Below, in pieces: positions 25,750 to 34,842 of a DNA stretch of 64,000 nt; the first letter of the stretch is position 1; the number at the start of each line of letters is the position of its first letter. The position numbers and the translations under genes are program-made. The stretch is from Pseudomonas canadensis. Its GTDB lineage: Bacteria; Pseudomonadota; Gammaproteobacteria; Pseudomonadales; Pseudomonadaceae. The notes below the pieces were generated by a model. That model saw only the letters and a program-made list of their open reading frames with translations, had not been told where the DNA came from and did not search any database. The stretch lies in the NCBI RefSeq assembly GCF_000503215.1, contig NZ_AYTD01000013.1:62001-126000 (forward strand). Reading direction: 5' to 3'.

Positions 25750-26694
25750 ATGTCCATACGTCGCCCCCTCGCCGCAGTACTCGGGTTGCTGGCCTTTTCC
25801 GTCGCGGCGAGCGCCGAAGCCCAGGAAACCGTGCGCATCGGTTACCAGAAGTCCTCGACCCTGATCACCCTGCTGAAAACCCAAGGCACCCTGGAAAAAG
25901 CCCTCAAGGCCGACCACATCGACGTGAGCTGGCATGAGTTTCCCAGCGGCCTGCCGCTGCTCGAAGCGCTCAACGTGGGCAACGTCGACATCAGCGCCGA
26001 CGTGGCCGATACCGTGCCGATCTTCGCCCAGGCCGCCCAGGCCAAGCTCACTTACTTCGCCCAGGAAGCACCCTCGCCTTCAGCCCAGGCCATCGTGGTG
26101 CGCAAGGACTCACCGATCCAACAACTGGCGGACCTCAAGGGCAAGAAAATCGCCGTGACCAAGGCGGCGGGCACCCACTATTTGCTGATCGCCGCGCTGG
26201 CCAAGGCGGGCCTGGAATTTTCGGATATCACACCGGCTTATCTGACACCCGCCGATGGTCGCGCGGCGTTCGAGAACAACAAGGTCGACGCCTGGGTTAC
26301 CTGGGAACCCTTCCTCACAAGCGTGCAACGTCAACTGCCCACGCGCACCCTGGCCGACGGCGCAGGGCTGGCCAGTTACAAGCGCTACTACCTGACGGGC
26401 ACGCCTTACGCCAAGGCGCATCCTGAGGTGTTGAAGGTGGTGTATGAACAGCTGGAAAAGGCCGGCCAGTGGGTGAAAACCAACCCGCAGGACGCGGCCA
26501 GGATCCTCGGCCCGCTGTGGGGCAACCTGGATACGGCCACCGTTGAAGCCGCCAATGCACACCGCAGTTACCAGGTGCAGCCGGTGACGCTCGACCAACT
26601 GGGCGAGCAGCAGAAAATCGCCGATGCGTTCTTCAAGGCAGGCCTACTGCCCAAGGCCGTGGATGCCAAGGATGTGCAGACCTGGAAGCCTTGA
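25750..26694 (+). CDS. SsuA-like aliphatic sulfonate binding protein
   Basis: A 314-aa periplasmic binding protein. Signal peptide about residues 1-24 (SVAASAEA), then ETVRIGYQKSSTLITLLKTQGTLEKAL, a typical SsuA start, followed by EFPSGLPLLEALNVGNVDISADVADTVP, DLKGKKIAVTKAAGTHYLL and DAWVTWEPFL. SsuA proteins bind alkanesulfonates. No permease or ATPase follows on this strand, so it may share the transporter encoded at 21263-23034 or be an orphan. It is divergent from the FMN monooxygenase. Confidence 0.9.
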   Translation: MSIRRPLAAVLGLLAFSVAASAEAQETVRIGYQKSSTLITLLKTQGTLEKALKADHIDVSWHEFPSGLPLLEALNVGNVDISADVADTVPIFAQAAQAKLTYFAQEAPSPSAQAIVVRKDSPIQQLADLKGKKIAVTKAAGTHYLLIAALAKAGLEFSDITPAYLTPADGRAAFENNKVDAWVTWEPFLTSVQRQLPTRTLADGAGLASYKRYYLTGTPYAKAHPEVLKVVYEQLEKAGQWVKTNPQDAARILGPLWGNLDTATVEAANAHRSYQVQPVTLDQLGEQQKIADAFFKAGLLPKAVDAKDVQTWKP

Positions 26695-26766
26695 CGGACT
26701 GAGCGGGCGAACCCGGTTAAGTGGTACAAAGGGCGTCCCTGTACTCGCCCCAGGAAACCGTCTTTC

Positions 26767-27169
26767 ATGACCGCCATCGCTCCACTCGTTCAACCGCGCA
26801 CCCTGCAAATGGGCCTGCTTGCCCTGACCGGTGCCCAGACCGTGTTCTGGGCCAACCCGCTCACCGAGCAGGTCAGCGGCACCCGCGATCCCCAGGGCCG
26901 CCTGCATGTGGACGGCACCCTCAAGGTCAAGGGCTAGGCCGACTGTTCGCCGCCGGTGACGTGGCCTACGCCGCCACCGACACCCTGGGCAACTCGATCT
27001 TGGCGCCTGGGGCGCCGTGTTCACCGAAGGCTGGGACCGCCAGCTGAAACTGGTCGGCCAGGAAGCCAAGGACCTCAAGCACCAGATCAACACCGTGTGG
27101 ATCTAGCCATCGGCCGCTGATCGTGCGGTGGCGCTGGCGGCGGCAGACCCGTTGATTCCGGTGGCCTGA
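26767..27169 (+). pseudogene. Remnant of an FAD/NAD(P) oxidoreductase (NADH dehydrogenase-like)
   Basis: Fragments in successive frames resemble the C-terminal half of a pyridine-nucleotide-disulfide oxidoreductase of the NDH-2-like type: DPQGRLHVDGTLKVKG then a stop at about 26936, FAAGDVAYAATDTLGNSI in the next frame (the FAD-binding GD motif), then VFTEGWDRQLKLVGQEAKDLKHQINTVWI and a stop, then ADRAVALAAADPLIPVA. The expected segment between SIL and VFTEGW is deleted. Two stops and at least two frameshifts make it non-functional. The N-terminal 30 codons after ATG 26767 do not match the family start. Confidence 0.7.
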
Positions 27170-27227
27170 TCCCCATACGCCCTACACCGGCCAGCTCACT
27201 CCGTGCTGATCCGGTCATTCCCGAGCG

Positions 27228-27260
27228 CCCGCCGATAATTGTTAGGCGGGTGTTTTTTTT
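27228..27260 (+). terminator. Rho-independent terminator
   Basis: CCCGCC, an 11-base loop, GGCGGG, then TG and a run of eight T. It lies after the decayed oxidoreductase on the plus strand and overlaps the last codons of the convergent aqpZ. Confidence 0.75.
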
Positions 27261-27955
27261 GCGCACTCACCCAACGAATACGCCGCCAAGGCCCCCATCA
27301 CTCCGCCTACCATCGGCGCCAGCCAGAACAGCCAGAGCTGCGCCAGGTACTCGCCCCCGGCAAACAACGCAGGCCCGGTGCTGCGTGCAGGGTTCACCGA
27401 GGTATTGGTCACCGGAATCAACACAAGGTGAATCAAGGTCAGGGCCAGCCCAATCGCAATCGGCGCAAAGCCAGGCACCGCGCCTGGTGCGGTCACGCGC
27501 ATGATGATGAACAAGAAAAAGAACGTGGCGATGAATTCCGCGAGCAACGCGGCCTTCATATCAAAGAGGCCAGGGCTTAGTGGGCCATAACCATTGGCGG
27601 CAAAACCTCCCACTGCGAAATCCGGCTGCCCGCTGGCAATCAGGTACAACGCTGCCGAAGCGCCAAGCGCTCCAGCCACCTGCGCCGCGATATACGGCAG
27701 TACATCACTCCCCGCCACACGACGCCCCGCCCATAAACCCAGGGTCACCGCCGGGTTGAAATGCCCACCCGAAATACTGCCTACCGCATAGGCCATGGTC
27801 AGCACCGTGAGCCCGAACGCCAGCGAAACGCCGACAAACCCAATGCCCAGTTCCGGGAAAGCCGCCGCCAGGATGGCGCTGCCACAGCCGCCGAAGGTCA
27901 ACCAGAAAGTACCGATAAACTCGGCGGTCAAACGCTTTTGCACAATCGACTCCAT
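27242..27955 (-). CDS. aqpZ: Aquaporin Z water channel
   Basis: A 237-aa six-helix membrane channel. Both NPA boxes are present: [18 protein letters not shown] (about residues 63-80) and [15 protein letters not shown] (about 182-196). The selectivity-filter arginine follows the second NPA, and His in place of Gly-rich positions with [17 protein letters not shown] at the N-terminus fits AqpZ and not the glycerol facilitator GlpF. The stem of a plus-strand terminator overlaps its 3' end. Monocistronic. Confidence 0.93.
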   Translation of the reverse strand: MESIVQKRLTAEFIGTFWLTFGGCGSAILAAAFPELGIGFVGVSLAFGLTVLTMAYAVGSISGGHFNPAVTLGLWAGRRVAGSDVLPYIAAQVAGALGASAALYLIASGQPDFAVGGFAANGYGPLSPGLFDMKAALLAEFIATFFFLFIIMRVTAPGAVPGFAPIAIGLALTLIHLVLIPVTNTSVNPARSTGPALFAGGEYLAQLWLFWLAPMVGGVMGALAAYSLGECAKKTPA

Positions 27956-28045
27956 TGCTGTTCAAGTGCCGTCACCACAGGCCGTGGGCGGTCTTGGGCG
28001 ACGGTAGCAATGGGTATCAAATTGCTGTGTAAGACTTGTCCTGTT

Positions 28046-29230
28046 TTATCGGGTTACGACACCCTGCCCAAACCGGCGGATCGCCAGGCAGTAGCCAATC
28101 AACGCCAGCGCCGCCAGCAAACCGCCCGCCGCGCCGATCCAGGCAAAGCCAAACTGGCTACCCACCCAACTGCCCATCAGGGCGCCGCCGCCGATGCCGA
28201 TGTTGTAGATGCCGGAAAACATCGCCATGGCCACGTCGGTCGCATCCGGCGCCAACACCAGCACCTTGGATTGCATCGCCAGGCCGAAGCCCATGATCGC
28301 CATACCCCAAAACACGCTCAGCATCACCAGGTAGGATTCTGCGCCACTTAACGGCAGCAGCAGCGCCAGGCACGCGGCGAGGATGAATACCGCGCCGACT
28401 ACGAACAGGTGCGGATTGAAGCGGTGCACCAGGCTGAACAACAGCGAGCCGATGATGCCCGCGCCGCCGAACACCAGCAGGATCAGGGTCACCGCGCTGC
28501 CGCTCATGCCGGCCACGCCTTCGACGAAAGGCTCGATGTAGCTGTAGGCGGTGAACTGCGCGGTCACGGTCATGGCCGTGAGCACGTACAACGCCACCAG
28601 CGCCGGGCGCTTGAACAGCAGCGGCAGGCTGCGCAAGGAGCCGGAGTTCTGGCTCGGCAGCAGCGGCAAGGTGCGCGCCAGCCAGAACACCAGGGCGGCG
28701 GCGAACGCGCCGATCACCAGGAACGTGGTGCGCCAGCCCATGGCTTCGCCCAGCAGGCGGCCCAGTGGAATGCCCAGGACCATCGCCAGAGAAGTACCGG
28801 TAGCCAGCAGGCCGAGGGCTTGCACCTGCTTGCCTTCCGGCGCCAGGCGTACAGCAAGGGACGCGGTGATCGACCAGAACAAGGCGTGGGACAAGGCAAT
28901 ACCAATGCGACTGAGCATCAGCAGGCCGAAGCTGTTAGCGACGCTGGAAAGGATGTGGCTGGCGATAAACATGCAGAACAGCACGATCAGCAGCTTGCGC
29001 CGTTCGACGTTGCGGGTCAGCAGCATCACCGGCAGCGAGGTCAGGGACACGATCCAGGCGTAGATGGTGAGCATCAGCCCGACGCTGGACACGGGCATGT
29101 CGAAGCTGGCGCCGATGGCGCTGAGCAGCCCGACGGGCACGAATTCGGTGGTATTGAACACAAAGGCGGCCAACGCGAGGGCGATGACCGGTTGCCAGTT
29201 GGCTTGGGGCGTTGCGGCTGAAATGCTCAT
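28046..29230 (-). CDS. sotB: SotB-type MFS sugar efflux transporter
   Basis: A 394-aa, 12-helix major-facilitator exporter. The sequence follows Escherichia coli SotB/YdeA closely as recalled: [67 protein letters not shown] and [28 protein letters not shown]. SotB exports arabinose, lactose and IPTG in E. coli; the substrate here is not proven. It stands alone about 90 bp from aqpZ and has no adjacent regulator. Confidence 0.9.
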   Translation of the reverse strand: MSISAATPQANWQPVIALALAAFVFNTTEFVPVGLLSAIGASFDMPVSSVGLMLTIYAWIVSLTSLPVMLLTRNVERRKLLIVLFCMFIASHILSSVANSFGLLMLSRIGIALSHALFWSITASLAVRLAPEGKQVQALGLLATGTSLAMVLGIPLGRLLGEAMGWRTTFLVIGAFAAALVFWLARTLPLLPSQNSGSLRSLPLLFKRPALVALYVLTAMTVTAQFTAYSYIEPFVEGVAGMSGSAVTLILLVFGGAGIIGSLLFSLVHRFNPHLFVVGAVFILAACLALLLPLSGAESYLVMLSVFWGMAIMGFGLAMQSKVLVLAPDATDVAMAMFSGIYNIGIGGGALMGSWVGSQFGFAWIGAAGGLLAALALIGYCLAIRRFGQGVVTR

Positions 29231-29352
29231 TGAAGGGCGCGGTACTCGGACGATGATCAGACGGCCACCCAGGACAAGCGCCGCCGCCGAGCATTCTATA
29301 GGTTTCTGGCGCGGCTGTTGACGCCGATCCGGCTCAAAACCACCTCAGGACG

Positions 29353-29712
29353 TCACGGCGCGGTCATGGTGACCACGTAGGCCCCCGATTGAATGGGCTT
29401 GCCGAGGGCGTCCACCAGCACATACCGCTGGTCGTAATAGCGCCCATCACTGCTTTGGGCGACCAACTTGACGTCTGCCTGCGCAGTGCCCAGCGCCGTC
29501 ACCGTGCGCACGGGCTGCACCGCGAACTGGCTGCCACGCAAGGCCTGCGGGCAGCCCTTGAGTTCCAGCGTCGACCCGCTTGGTGCAGCTGCATGACAGC
29601 CGGGCTCGACGATACTGCCGTGAAACTGAATGACGCCTGAGGGCCCTGCCAGGCTAGCCCCCGCCCATACCGCAAGAACGCCGGTAACCAGTGACAAACG
29701 CTTAACGTTCAT
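29353..29712 (-). CDS. Small secreted protein, fimbrial-subunit-like N-terminus
   Basis: A 119-aa protein with a signal peptide (MNVKRLSLVTGVLAVWAGASLA). The mature start GPSGVIQFHGSIVEPGCHA resembles the first strand of type-1 pilins (GxIxFxGxIVxPxC). Two cysteines, at about residues 39 and 54, could make the pilin disulfide. It is too short for a full pilin and no chaperone or usher is nearby, so a free periplasmic protein is equally possible. Function unknown. Confidence 0.75.
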   Translation of the reverse strand: MNVKRLSLVTGVLAVWAGASLAGPSGVIQFHGSIVEPGCHAAAPSGSTLELKGCPQALRGSQFAVQPVRTVTALGTAQADVKLVAQSSDGRYYDQRYVLVDALGKPIQSGAYVVTMTAP

Positions 29713-29798
29713 GTCGACGCTCCTTCTTGGGTAGTTAAGAAGGTAGTCGCCTGGGCCGGCGTTTACTTGAGCCTATTCGCCGAAGGTTGTGACAGGGA

Positions 29799-30797
29799 TC
29801 ATGGATCCACCTGGCCCATCAGTTCCGGAATGCTTTCCGGCCGCTTGGCATAACGCTGCGCCAGCCCCGCGCAGACCATCAACTGGATCTGGTGGAACAG
29901 CATCAGCGGCAGGATCAGCACCCCCATGGAGGCTCCGGCAAATAACACCTGGGCCATCGGCACGCCGGTTGCCAGGCTCTTTTTCGAACCGCAGAACAGA
30001 ATGGTGATGCGGTCTTCCTGGTTGAAGCCGAAGGCTTTGCCCAACACGGTCGAAGCCACCAGCACCAAGGCGAGCAGCACGCAGCACGCCACTACAAGAC
30101 CGCCCAGTTCCCACAGCGGGATCTGGTGCCAGATGCCCTCGTTGACCGCTTCGCTGAACGCGCCGTATACCACCAGCAGGATCGAGCCCTGGTCGACAAA
30201 CTTCAACCAGGATTTATTGCGGCCGACCCACTCACCGATCCAACGCCGGGCGATCTGCCCGGCGATGAATGGCAACAGCAATTGCACGCTGATCTTCAGG
30301 ATTGCGTCGACGGTAGAGCCGCCCTCGCCGTGCACGTTGAGCAACAGCGTCACCAACAACGGCGTGAGAAAGATCCCGAACAGACTGGACGCCGCCGCAC
30401 TGCAAATCGCCGCCGGGATATTGCCCCGCGCCAGGGACGTGAAGGCAATCGCCGATTGCACCGTGGCCGGCAAGGCGCAGAGGTACAGCATGCCCATGTA
30501 CAGGTCTTTGCCGATCAACGGTGACAGCACCGGCTTGAGGGCCAGGCCCAGCAGCGGGAACAGAACGAAGGTCAGGCTGAACACCAACAGATGCAGGCGC
30601 CAGTGGCCGGCACCGGCAACAATCGCCTGACGCGACAGCTTGGCGCCGTGCAGGAAGAACAGCAGCGCGATCGCCAGGTTGGTGACCCAGCCGAAGGCCA
30701 CGGCGGTCTGGCCGCTGGCGGGCAGCAGGGAAGCGAGGATCACCGTGGCGATCAGCGTCAGGGTGAAGTTGTCGGGCAGAAATCGGGGGCGAGTCAT
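29799..30797 (-). CDS. YfeH-like bile acid:sodium symporter family protein
   Basis: A 332-aa protein with about ten membrane helices of the SBF-like/YfeH family (PF13593 type): VTNLAIALLFFLHGAKLSRQAI, LPATVQSAIAFTSLARGNIPAAICSAAASSLFGI (helix-break region) and FCGSKKSLATGVPMAQVLF. Family members are predicted sodium-coupled carriers of organic anions; the substrate is unknown. It is divergent from the AraC regulator across 86 bp, a common regulator-target layout. Confidence 0.88.
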   Translation of the reverse strand: MTRPRFLPDNFTLTLIATVILASLLPASGQTAVAFGWVTNLAIALLFFLHGAKLSRQAIVAGAGHWRLHLLVFSLTFVLFPLLGLALKPVLSPLIGKDLYMGMLYLCALPATVQSAIAFTSLARGNIPAAICSAAASSLFGIFLTPLLVTLLLNVHGEGGSTVDAILKISVQLLLPFIAGQIARRWIGEWVGRNKSWLKFVDQGSILLVVYGAFSEAVNEGIWHQIPLWELGGLVVACCVLLALVLVASTVLGKAFGFNQEDRITILFCGSKKSLATGVPMAQVLFAGASMGVLILPLMLFHQIQLMVCAGLAQRYAKRPESIPELMGQVDP

Positions 30798-30883
30798 AAG
30801 CAGGATCTTCCGGGGGTTGCCAAGAGCGTCGTCGCGACTCTAACGTAACGGCTTGTTACCGACTAACGCCAATGAGCCAGTAA

Positions 30884-31672
30884 ATGCCGCCAAAAGGACA
30901 TGACAAGACCGTCCGCCGCAGTGTGCCCGGGCTTTTCAGCCTGCCACGGCCGGTGTACGGACGCACCGAATCCTTGCCCAATCGTGCGCTGACCCGTCGC
31001 CACAGCCACCCGTGGGTGCAATTGTCCTACGCAATTTCCGGGGTTCTGGAGATCCAGACCAGCGTCGGCCGCTTCGTCGCGCCGCCTCAGCGGGCAGTGT
31101 GGATTCCGGCCGGCATGCCGCACCGCGTGTTCAGCTCGCCCCACACGGAAATGCGCAGTTTGTACCTGGATTGCAGCGTCACCACCTGGGCGGATGAGCG
31201 CTGTCATGTGCTGGAGGTGAGCAGTTTGTTACGGGAGTTGATCCGCAGCTTCAGCGAATTGCCGGTGGAATATGCTGAGGATGGACCGGATGGGCGTTTG
31301 GCCCAGGTGGTGCTGGACCAACTGGCGGCGGCGCCGCAAGTCGACTTGATGCTGCCGCTGCCACTGGACCCGCGTTTGCGCCAGATCTATCGCAGCCTCA
31401 ACTCACACCCGGAGCAGCAGACGACCTTGGGCCAGTGGAGCCAGAAGCTGGGGGTGAGCGAGAAGACCCTCAGCCGCTTGTTCCTGAGCGACACCGGGCT
31501 GACCTTTCGGGCGTGGCGTCAGCGTTTGCGGTTACTGACCGCCCTGCCCGCCCTGGAGCAAGGCGAGCGGGTGACGGATGTGGCGCTGGGGTGTGGATAC
31601 GAATCCACCTCGGCGTTTATCAATGCGTTTCGCCAGCAGTTCGAGGCGACGCCGGGTGAGTTCTTTCGCTAG
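30884..31672 (+). CDS. AraC-family regulator with cupin N-domain
   Basis: A 262-aa regulator with an N-terminal cupin (about residues 25-110; LTRRHSHPWVQLSYAISGVLEI, PAGMPHRVFSS) and a C-terminal AraC helix-turn-helix pair (about 160-262; TTLGQWSQKLGVSEKTLSRLF, RVTDVALGCGYESTSAFINAFRQQF). It resembles the NimR group that controls an adjacent exporter. The likely target is the divergent YfeH-like symporter. Its stop overlaps the convergent amidohydrolase stop by 4 bp. Confidence 0.88.
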   Translation: MPPKGHDKTVRRSVPGLFSLPRPVYGRTESLPNRALTRRHSHPWVQLSYAISGVLEIQTSVGRFVAPPQRAVWIPAGMPHRVFSSPHTEMRSLYLDCSVTTWADERCHVLEVSSLLRELIRSFSELPVEYAEDGPDGRLAQVVLDQLAAAPQVDLMLPLPLDPRLRQIYRSLNSHPEQQTTLGQWSQKLGVSEKTLSRLFLSDTGLTFRAWRQRLRLLTALPALEQGERVTDVALGCGYESTSAFINAFRQQFEATPGEFFR

Positions 31673-32904
31673 GCAGAGGCCTTCGCCAGCATCGCCTGGA
31701 GCAACACATCCGCCCCCGCCGTCGACCATTCCTGAGAAATTTCTTCCGCCTCGTTATGGCTCAACCCATCCACGCAGGGCACAAAAATCATCGCCGTCGG
31801 CGCCACCTGGTTCAGGTAGCAGGCATCGTGCCCAGCACCGGAAATCATCGCCCGATGGCTGTAGCCCAATGCCTCAGCCGACGCCCGCACGACCTCGACA
31901 CAGCCCGCGTCAAAGGCAATCGGCGCGTACTGGAAAATCTGCTTCACGCTGTGCTGCAAGCCAATCCCGTCGGCAATCTGCGCCACGGCATCGCGCAACT
32001 GCTGGTCCTGGCGCGCCAGCACCGCTTCGTCCGGGTGACGGAACTCCACACTGAAGAACACCCGCCCCGGCACCACGTTGCGCGAGTTAGGGAAGATATT
32101 CGCCATGCCCACCGTGGCCCGCCCTTCGGCGCCCTGCTCCAGGCCCAGCCCGTTGACGGCCTCGACCACACGGGCAAAACCGAGCAAGGCATCCAGGCGA
32201 TGATCCATGGGCGTAGTGCCGGCGTGGGCGCTGCGGCCGCTCAGTTCCACTTCGTACCAGCGCTGGCCCTGGGCGCCAGTGACCACGCCGATGGTAATGC
32301 CCTGTGCCTCCAGAATCGGGCCTTGTTCAATATGCAGTTCGAATGCGGCGTGGATCGCTTGGCCACCCACCGGCTCGGTGCCAGCGTAGCCGATTTGCTG
32401 CAGCGCCTGGCCAATGGTCACGCCGGCTTTGTCTTCCCGGGACAGCCCGTATTCCAGGTCAAACACCCCCGCATAGACGCCCGACGAAATCATCGCCGGC
32501 GCAAAACGTGAACCTTCTTCGTTGGTCCAGTTGACCACTTCGATGGGCCGGTCGGTTTCAATGCACAGGTCGTTCAGGGTGCGCAGCACTTCCACCCCCG
32601 CAAGTACGCCGTAGATGCCATCGTACTTGCCGCCAAAGGGCTGGGAGTCGCCGTGGGAGCCGGTCATCACCGGGGCCAAATCATCGAAGCGCCCCGCACG
32701 ACGGGCGAAGATATTGCCCATGGCGTCCACGCGAATGCTGCAACCGGCCGCCTCGCACCACTGCACGAACAGGTCGCGGCCACGGCGGTCTTCGTCGGTC
32801 AGCGCCAGGCGTGAGACGCCGCCTTTTTCGGTGGCGCCGATCTGCGCCATTTCCATCAGCGAAGCCCACAGGCGTTCGCCGTTCACACGCGCCAGCTTAC
32901 TCAT
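31669..32904 (-). CDS. M20-family Zn amidohydrolase (N-carbamoyl-amino-acid hydrolase type, AtcC-like)
   Basis: A 411-aa enzyme of the allantoate/N-carbamoyl-L-amino-acid amidohydrolase group. Metal-binding landmarks: TGSHGDSQPFGGKYDGIYGV (about residues 83-102), VNWTNEEGSRFAP, ELHIEQGPILE, SAHAGTTPMDHR and AGHDACYLNQVAPTAMIFVP with a late SHNEAEE. The ATG at 32904 (MSKLARVNGER) overlaps the upstream ATC-hydrolase gene by 8 bp. In the published ATC-to-cysteine pathway, AtcC cleaves N-carbamoyl-L-cysteine and follows AtcB; this pairing makes the same role likely here. Confidence 0.85.
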   Translation of the reverse strand: MSKLARVNGERLWASLMEMAQIGATEKGGVSRLALTDEDRRGRDLFVQWCEAAGCSIRVDAMGNIFARRAGRFDDLAPVMTGSHGDSQPFGGKYDGIYGVLAGVEVLRTLNDLCIETDRPIEVVNWTNEEGSRFAPAMISSGVYAGVFDLEYGLSREDKAGVTIGQALQQIGYAGTEPVGGQAIHAAFELHIEQGPILEAQGITIGVVTGAQGQRWYEVELSGRSAHAGTTPMDHRLDALLGFARVVEAVNGLGLEQGAEGRATVGMANIFPNSRNVVPGRVFFSVEFRHPDEAVLARQDQQLRDAVAQIADGIGLQHSVKQIFQYAPIAFDAGCVEVVRASAEALGYSHRAMISGAGHDACYLNQVAPTAMIFVPCVDGLSHNEAEEISQEWSTAGADVLLQAMLAKASA

Positions 32905-33379
32905 GAGGTTTGGCCCGATAGCGGAAGTCACAACGGTGATCGCCGCCCATGATGGTCTGGGTGCGGGTCAACTTGATGTCCGGGTTGTAGCCGACGATAA
33001 ACAGCTCGTCACGGTTGCACGACAGCAGATGGCCGATCTCGCCCAGGCCCATCTCGTGGTACATCTCGGCGTAGCGGCAGCGCTTGACGTCGTAGTCGTA
33101 GTGCTCGGCGTCACTGGCGATGATCTCGACCTTGAGCGCGTCATCCTTTTCCCACAGCACTTGCAGCTCGACGAAGCTCTTGAGGTCAGCGCCCTGCTCT
33201 TCCAGCGAAGCAAAATGCTTGCCGGCCTGGATCGCGGCATTGCCCACGGCTTCACCGATCACCGTAGCGGCAAAGTCCTTGCCCTGTTCGCGCTTGAGGA
33301 TCTCGTAGATCGGCTTGATGATTTCGGCCTCGATGCGCCGCCGGGCGAGGATGCCCAGTTCACCTTCCAGTTTGCTCAT
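32897..33379 (-). CDS. L-2-amino-thiazoline-4-carboxylate hydrolase family protein (AtcB-like)
   Basis: A 160-aa protein recognised by the family's conserved C-terminal pattern: YDVKRCRYAEMYHEMGLGEIG, LLSCNRDELFIVGYNPDIKLTRTQTIMGGDHRCDFRYR. AtcB opens the thiazoline ring of ATC to a carbamoyl-cysteine. It is shorter than the described AtcB (about 183 aa). The 8-bp overlap with the amidohydrolase gene implies joint function. It lies downstream of a branched-chain-amino-acid-type ABC transporter, separated by a REP region. A different cyclic amidine or ureide substrate remains possible. Confidence 0.8.
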   Translation of the reverse strand: MSKLEGELGILARRRIEAEIIKPIYEILKREQGKDFAATVIGEAVGNAAIQAGKHFASLEEQGADLKSFVELQVLWEKDDALKVEIIASDAEHYDYDVKRCRYAEMYHEMGLGEIGHLLSCNRDELFIVGYNPDIKLTRTQTIMGGDHRCDFRYRAKPHE

Positions 33380-33460
33380 TGTGTGCCTCCATCAGCTCCA
33401 CAAAACCTATTAATTCCCCCCAAGCTCAAAGGGGGGCTCTCTCTGGTGAACGGGCTTGTT

Positions 33461-33592
33461 GTGGTGAGCGGGCTTGCCCCGCGCTGGGCTGCGTAGCAGC
33501 CCCATTGGGAACGCCGCGGTGTGTCAGACAACTCCTCAGCGCCTGGTTTGGGGCCGCTTCGCAGCCCAGCGCGGGGCAAGCCCGCTCACCAC
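33461..33592. repeat. REP palindrome pair, GGTGAGCGGGCTTGCCCC class
   Basis: GTGGTGAGCGGGCTTGCCCC and an exact-looking reverse complement, about 90 bp apart, in the 260-bp gap between the ABC binding-protein gene and the ATC hydrolase gene. Same class as at 8736-8862. Nothing else was seen in this gap. Confidence 0.85.
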
Positions 33593-33639
33593 TCTAATCC
33601 TCCTCACCACACTAAAGTATGCTCACCCCAGATCAGCGG

Positions 33640-34779
33640 TTATTGACCGCCTGCCACGCTCACCGGCTGCCATTGATTGGCCTTGACCTGGTAAACGGTG
33701 AACGACGGTTTCTTCAAGTTGCCTTCGCCGTCAAAGGCGATGGTGCCGGTCACGCCCTCATAGCTAATGGCGCGCAGCACCGGCAGGTATTTCTGCGGGT
33801 CCACCGAATCGGCCTTTTCGATCGCTGCCACCAACACCCCCACACCGTCGTAGGCGAACGGCGCGTGCAGCTCGATGTTGGTTTTGTAGCGTTCCTTGTA
33901 AGCCTGCTCGAATGCCTTGCCGCCCGGCATCTGCGCAATCGCCAGGCCCGGCTCCAGGGCGATTACGCCCTCGCCTTCGTTCTGCGCCAATTGCAGGAAG
34001 GTCTGGCTGACGAAACCCCCGGCGCCCATCAATGGCGCCTTGATCCCCAACTGCTTGATGCGACGGGCCAACGGCGCGGCCTGGGCATCGACGCCGCCGA
34101 AGAAGATCAGGTCCGGGTTCTGGCTGCGGATATTGGTCAGCACGGCGCTGAAGTCGATGGTCTTGTCATCCACGTATTCGCGGGACACCACCTTGGCGCC
34201 TCCGGCTTCGATGGATTTGACGAACTGGTCCGCCAGGCCCTGGCCGAACGCGGTGCGGTCGTCGATCACGGCGATACGCTGGGCTTTCAGGGTTTTCAAG
34301 GCATAGTCGCCTGCTACCTGACCGCCATCGTCGTCATGGCCCATGATTCGGAAACTGGTGTCGAACCCTTGCTGGGTGTAAGCGTGACCGGTAGCCACCG
34401 GTGCGACCTGGGCGATGCCCGCGTCGTGGTAAACCCGTGCCGCCGGGATGCTGGTGCCGGTGTTCCAGTGGCCGACCACGCCCACCACGCCTTCATCCAC
34501 CAGGCGCTGGGCCACGGTGACGGCGGTGCGTGGGTCGGACTGGTCGTCTTCGGACACTAGCTTGAAGGTCACGGCTTCACCGTTGATTTTCGGGTGCTTG
34601 GCGTTGGCCTGGTCGATGGCCAGTTGCGCGCCGTTTTCCAGGTCCTTGCCGATCCGTGCCGAGGGGCCGGTGAGCGGACCGGCGAGGCCTATCAACACAG
34701 TCTGGTCGGCCTGGGCCACGGCGCTGGCCAGGCTGCTCAGGGCCAGGCCGATCAATGCGGTTTTTTTCAAAGTGTTCAT
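33640..34779 (-). CDS. Branched-chain-amino-acid-type ABC substrate-binding protein
   Basis: A 379-aa periplasmic binding protein of the LivJ/LivK class (Peripla_BP_6). Signal peptide about residues 1-24, then QTVLIGLAGPLTGPSARIGKDLENGAQLAIDQAN, VGVVGHWNTGTSIPAARVY and FGQGLADQFVKSIEAGGAKVV. The 5 ABC genes run in the order permease, permease, ATPase, ATPase, binding protein. Because ATC hydrolase and an amidohydrolase follow, the ligand may be a cysteine precursor or ureide and not leucine or valine. Confidence 0.9.
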   Translation of the reverse strand: MNTLKKTALIGLALSSLASAVAQADQTVLIGLAGPLTGPSARIGKDLENGAQLAIDQANAKHPKINGEAVTFKLVSEDDQSDPRTAVTVAQRLVDEGVVGVVGHWNTGTSIPAARVYHDAGIAQVAPVATGHAYTQQGFDTSFRIMGHDDDGGQVAGDYALKTLKAQRIAVIDDRTAFGQGLADQFVKSIEAGGAKVVSREYVDDKTIDFSAVLTNIRSQNPDLIFFGGVDAQAAPLARRIKQLGIKAPLMGAGGFVSQTFLQLAQNEGEGVIALEPGLAIAQMPGGKAFEQAYKERYKTNIELHAPFAYDGVGVLVAAIEKADSVDPQKYLPVLRAISYEGVTGTIAFDGEGNLKKPSFTVYQVKANQWQPVSVAGGQ

Positions 34780-34842
34780 GGGTTATTCCTGCTAAGTGTC
34801 GGGCGGGTCGGAACACGCCGGGCGTCCGGTAGCGTCATGGTT

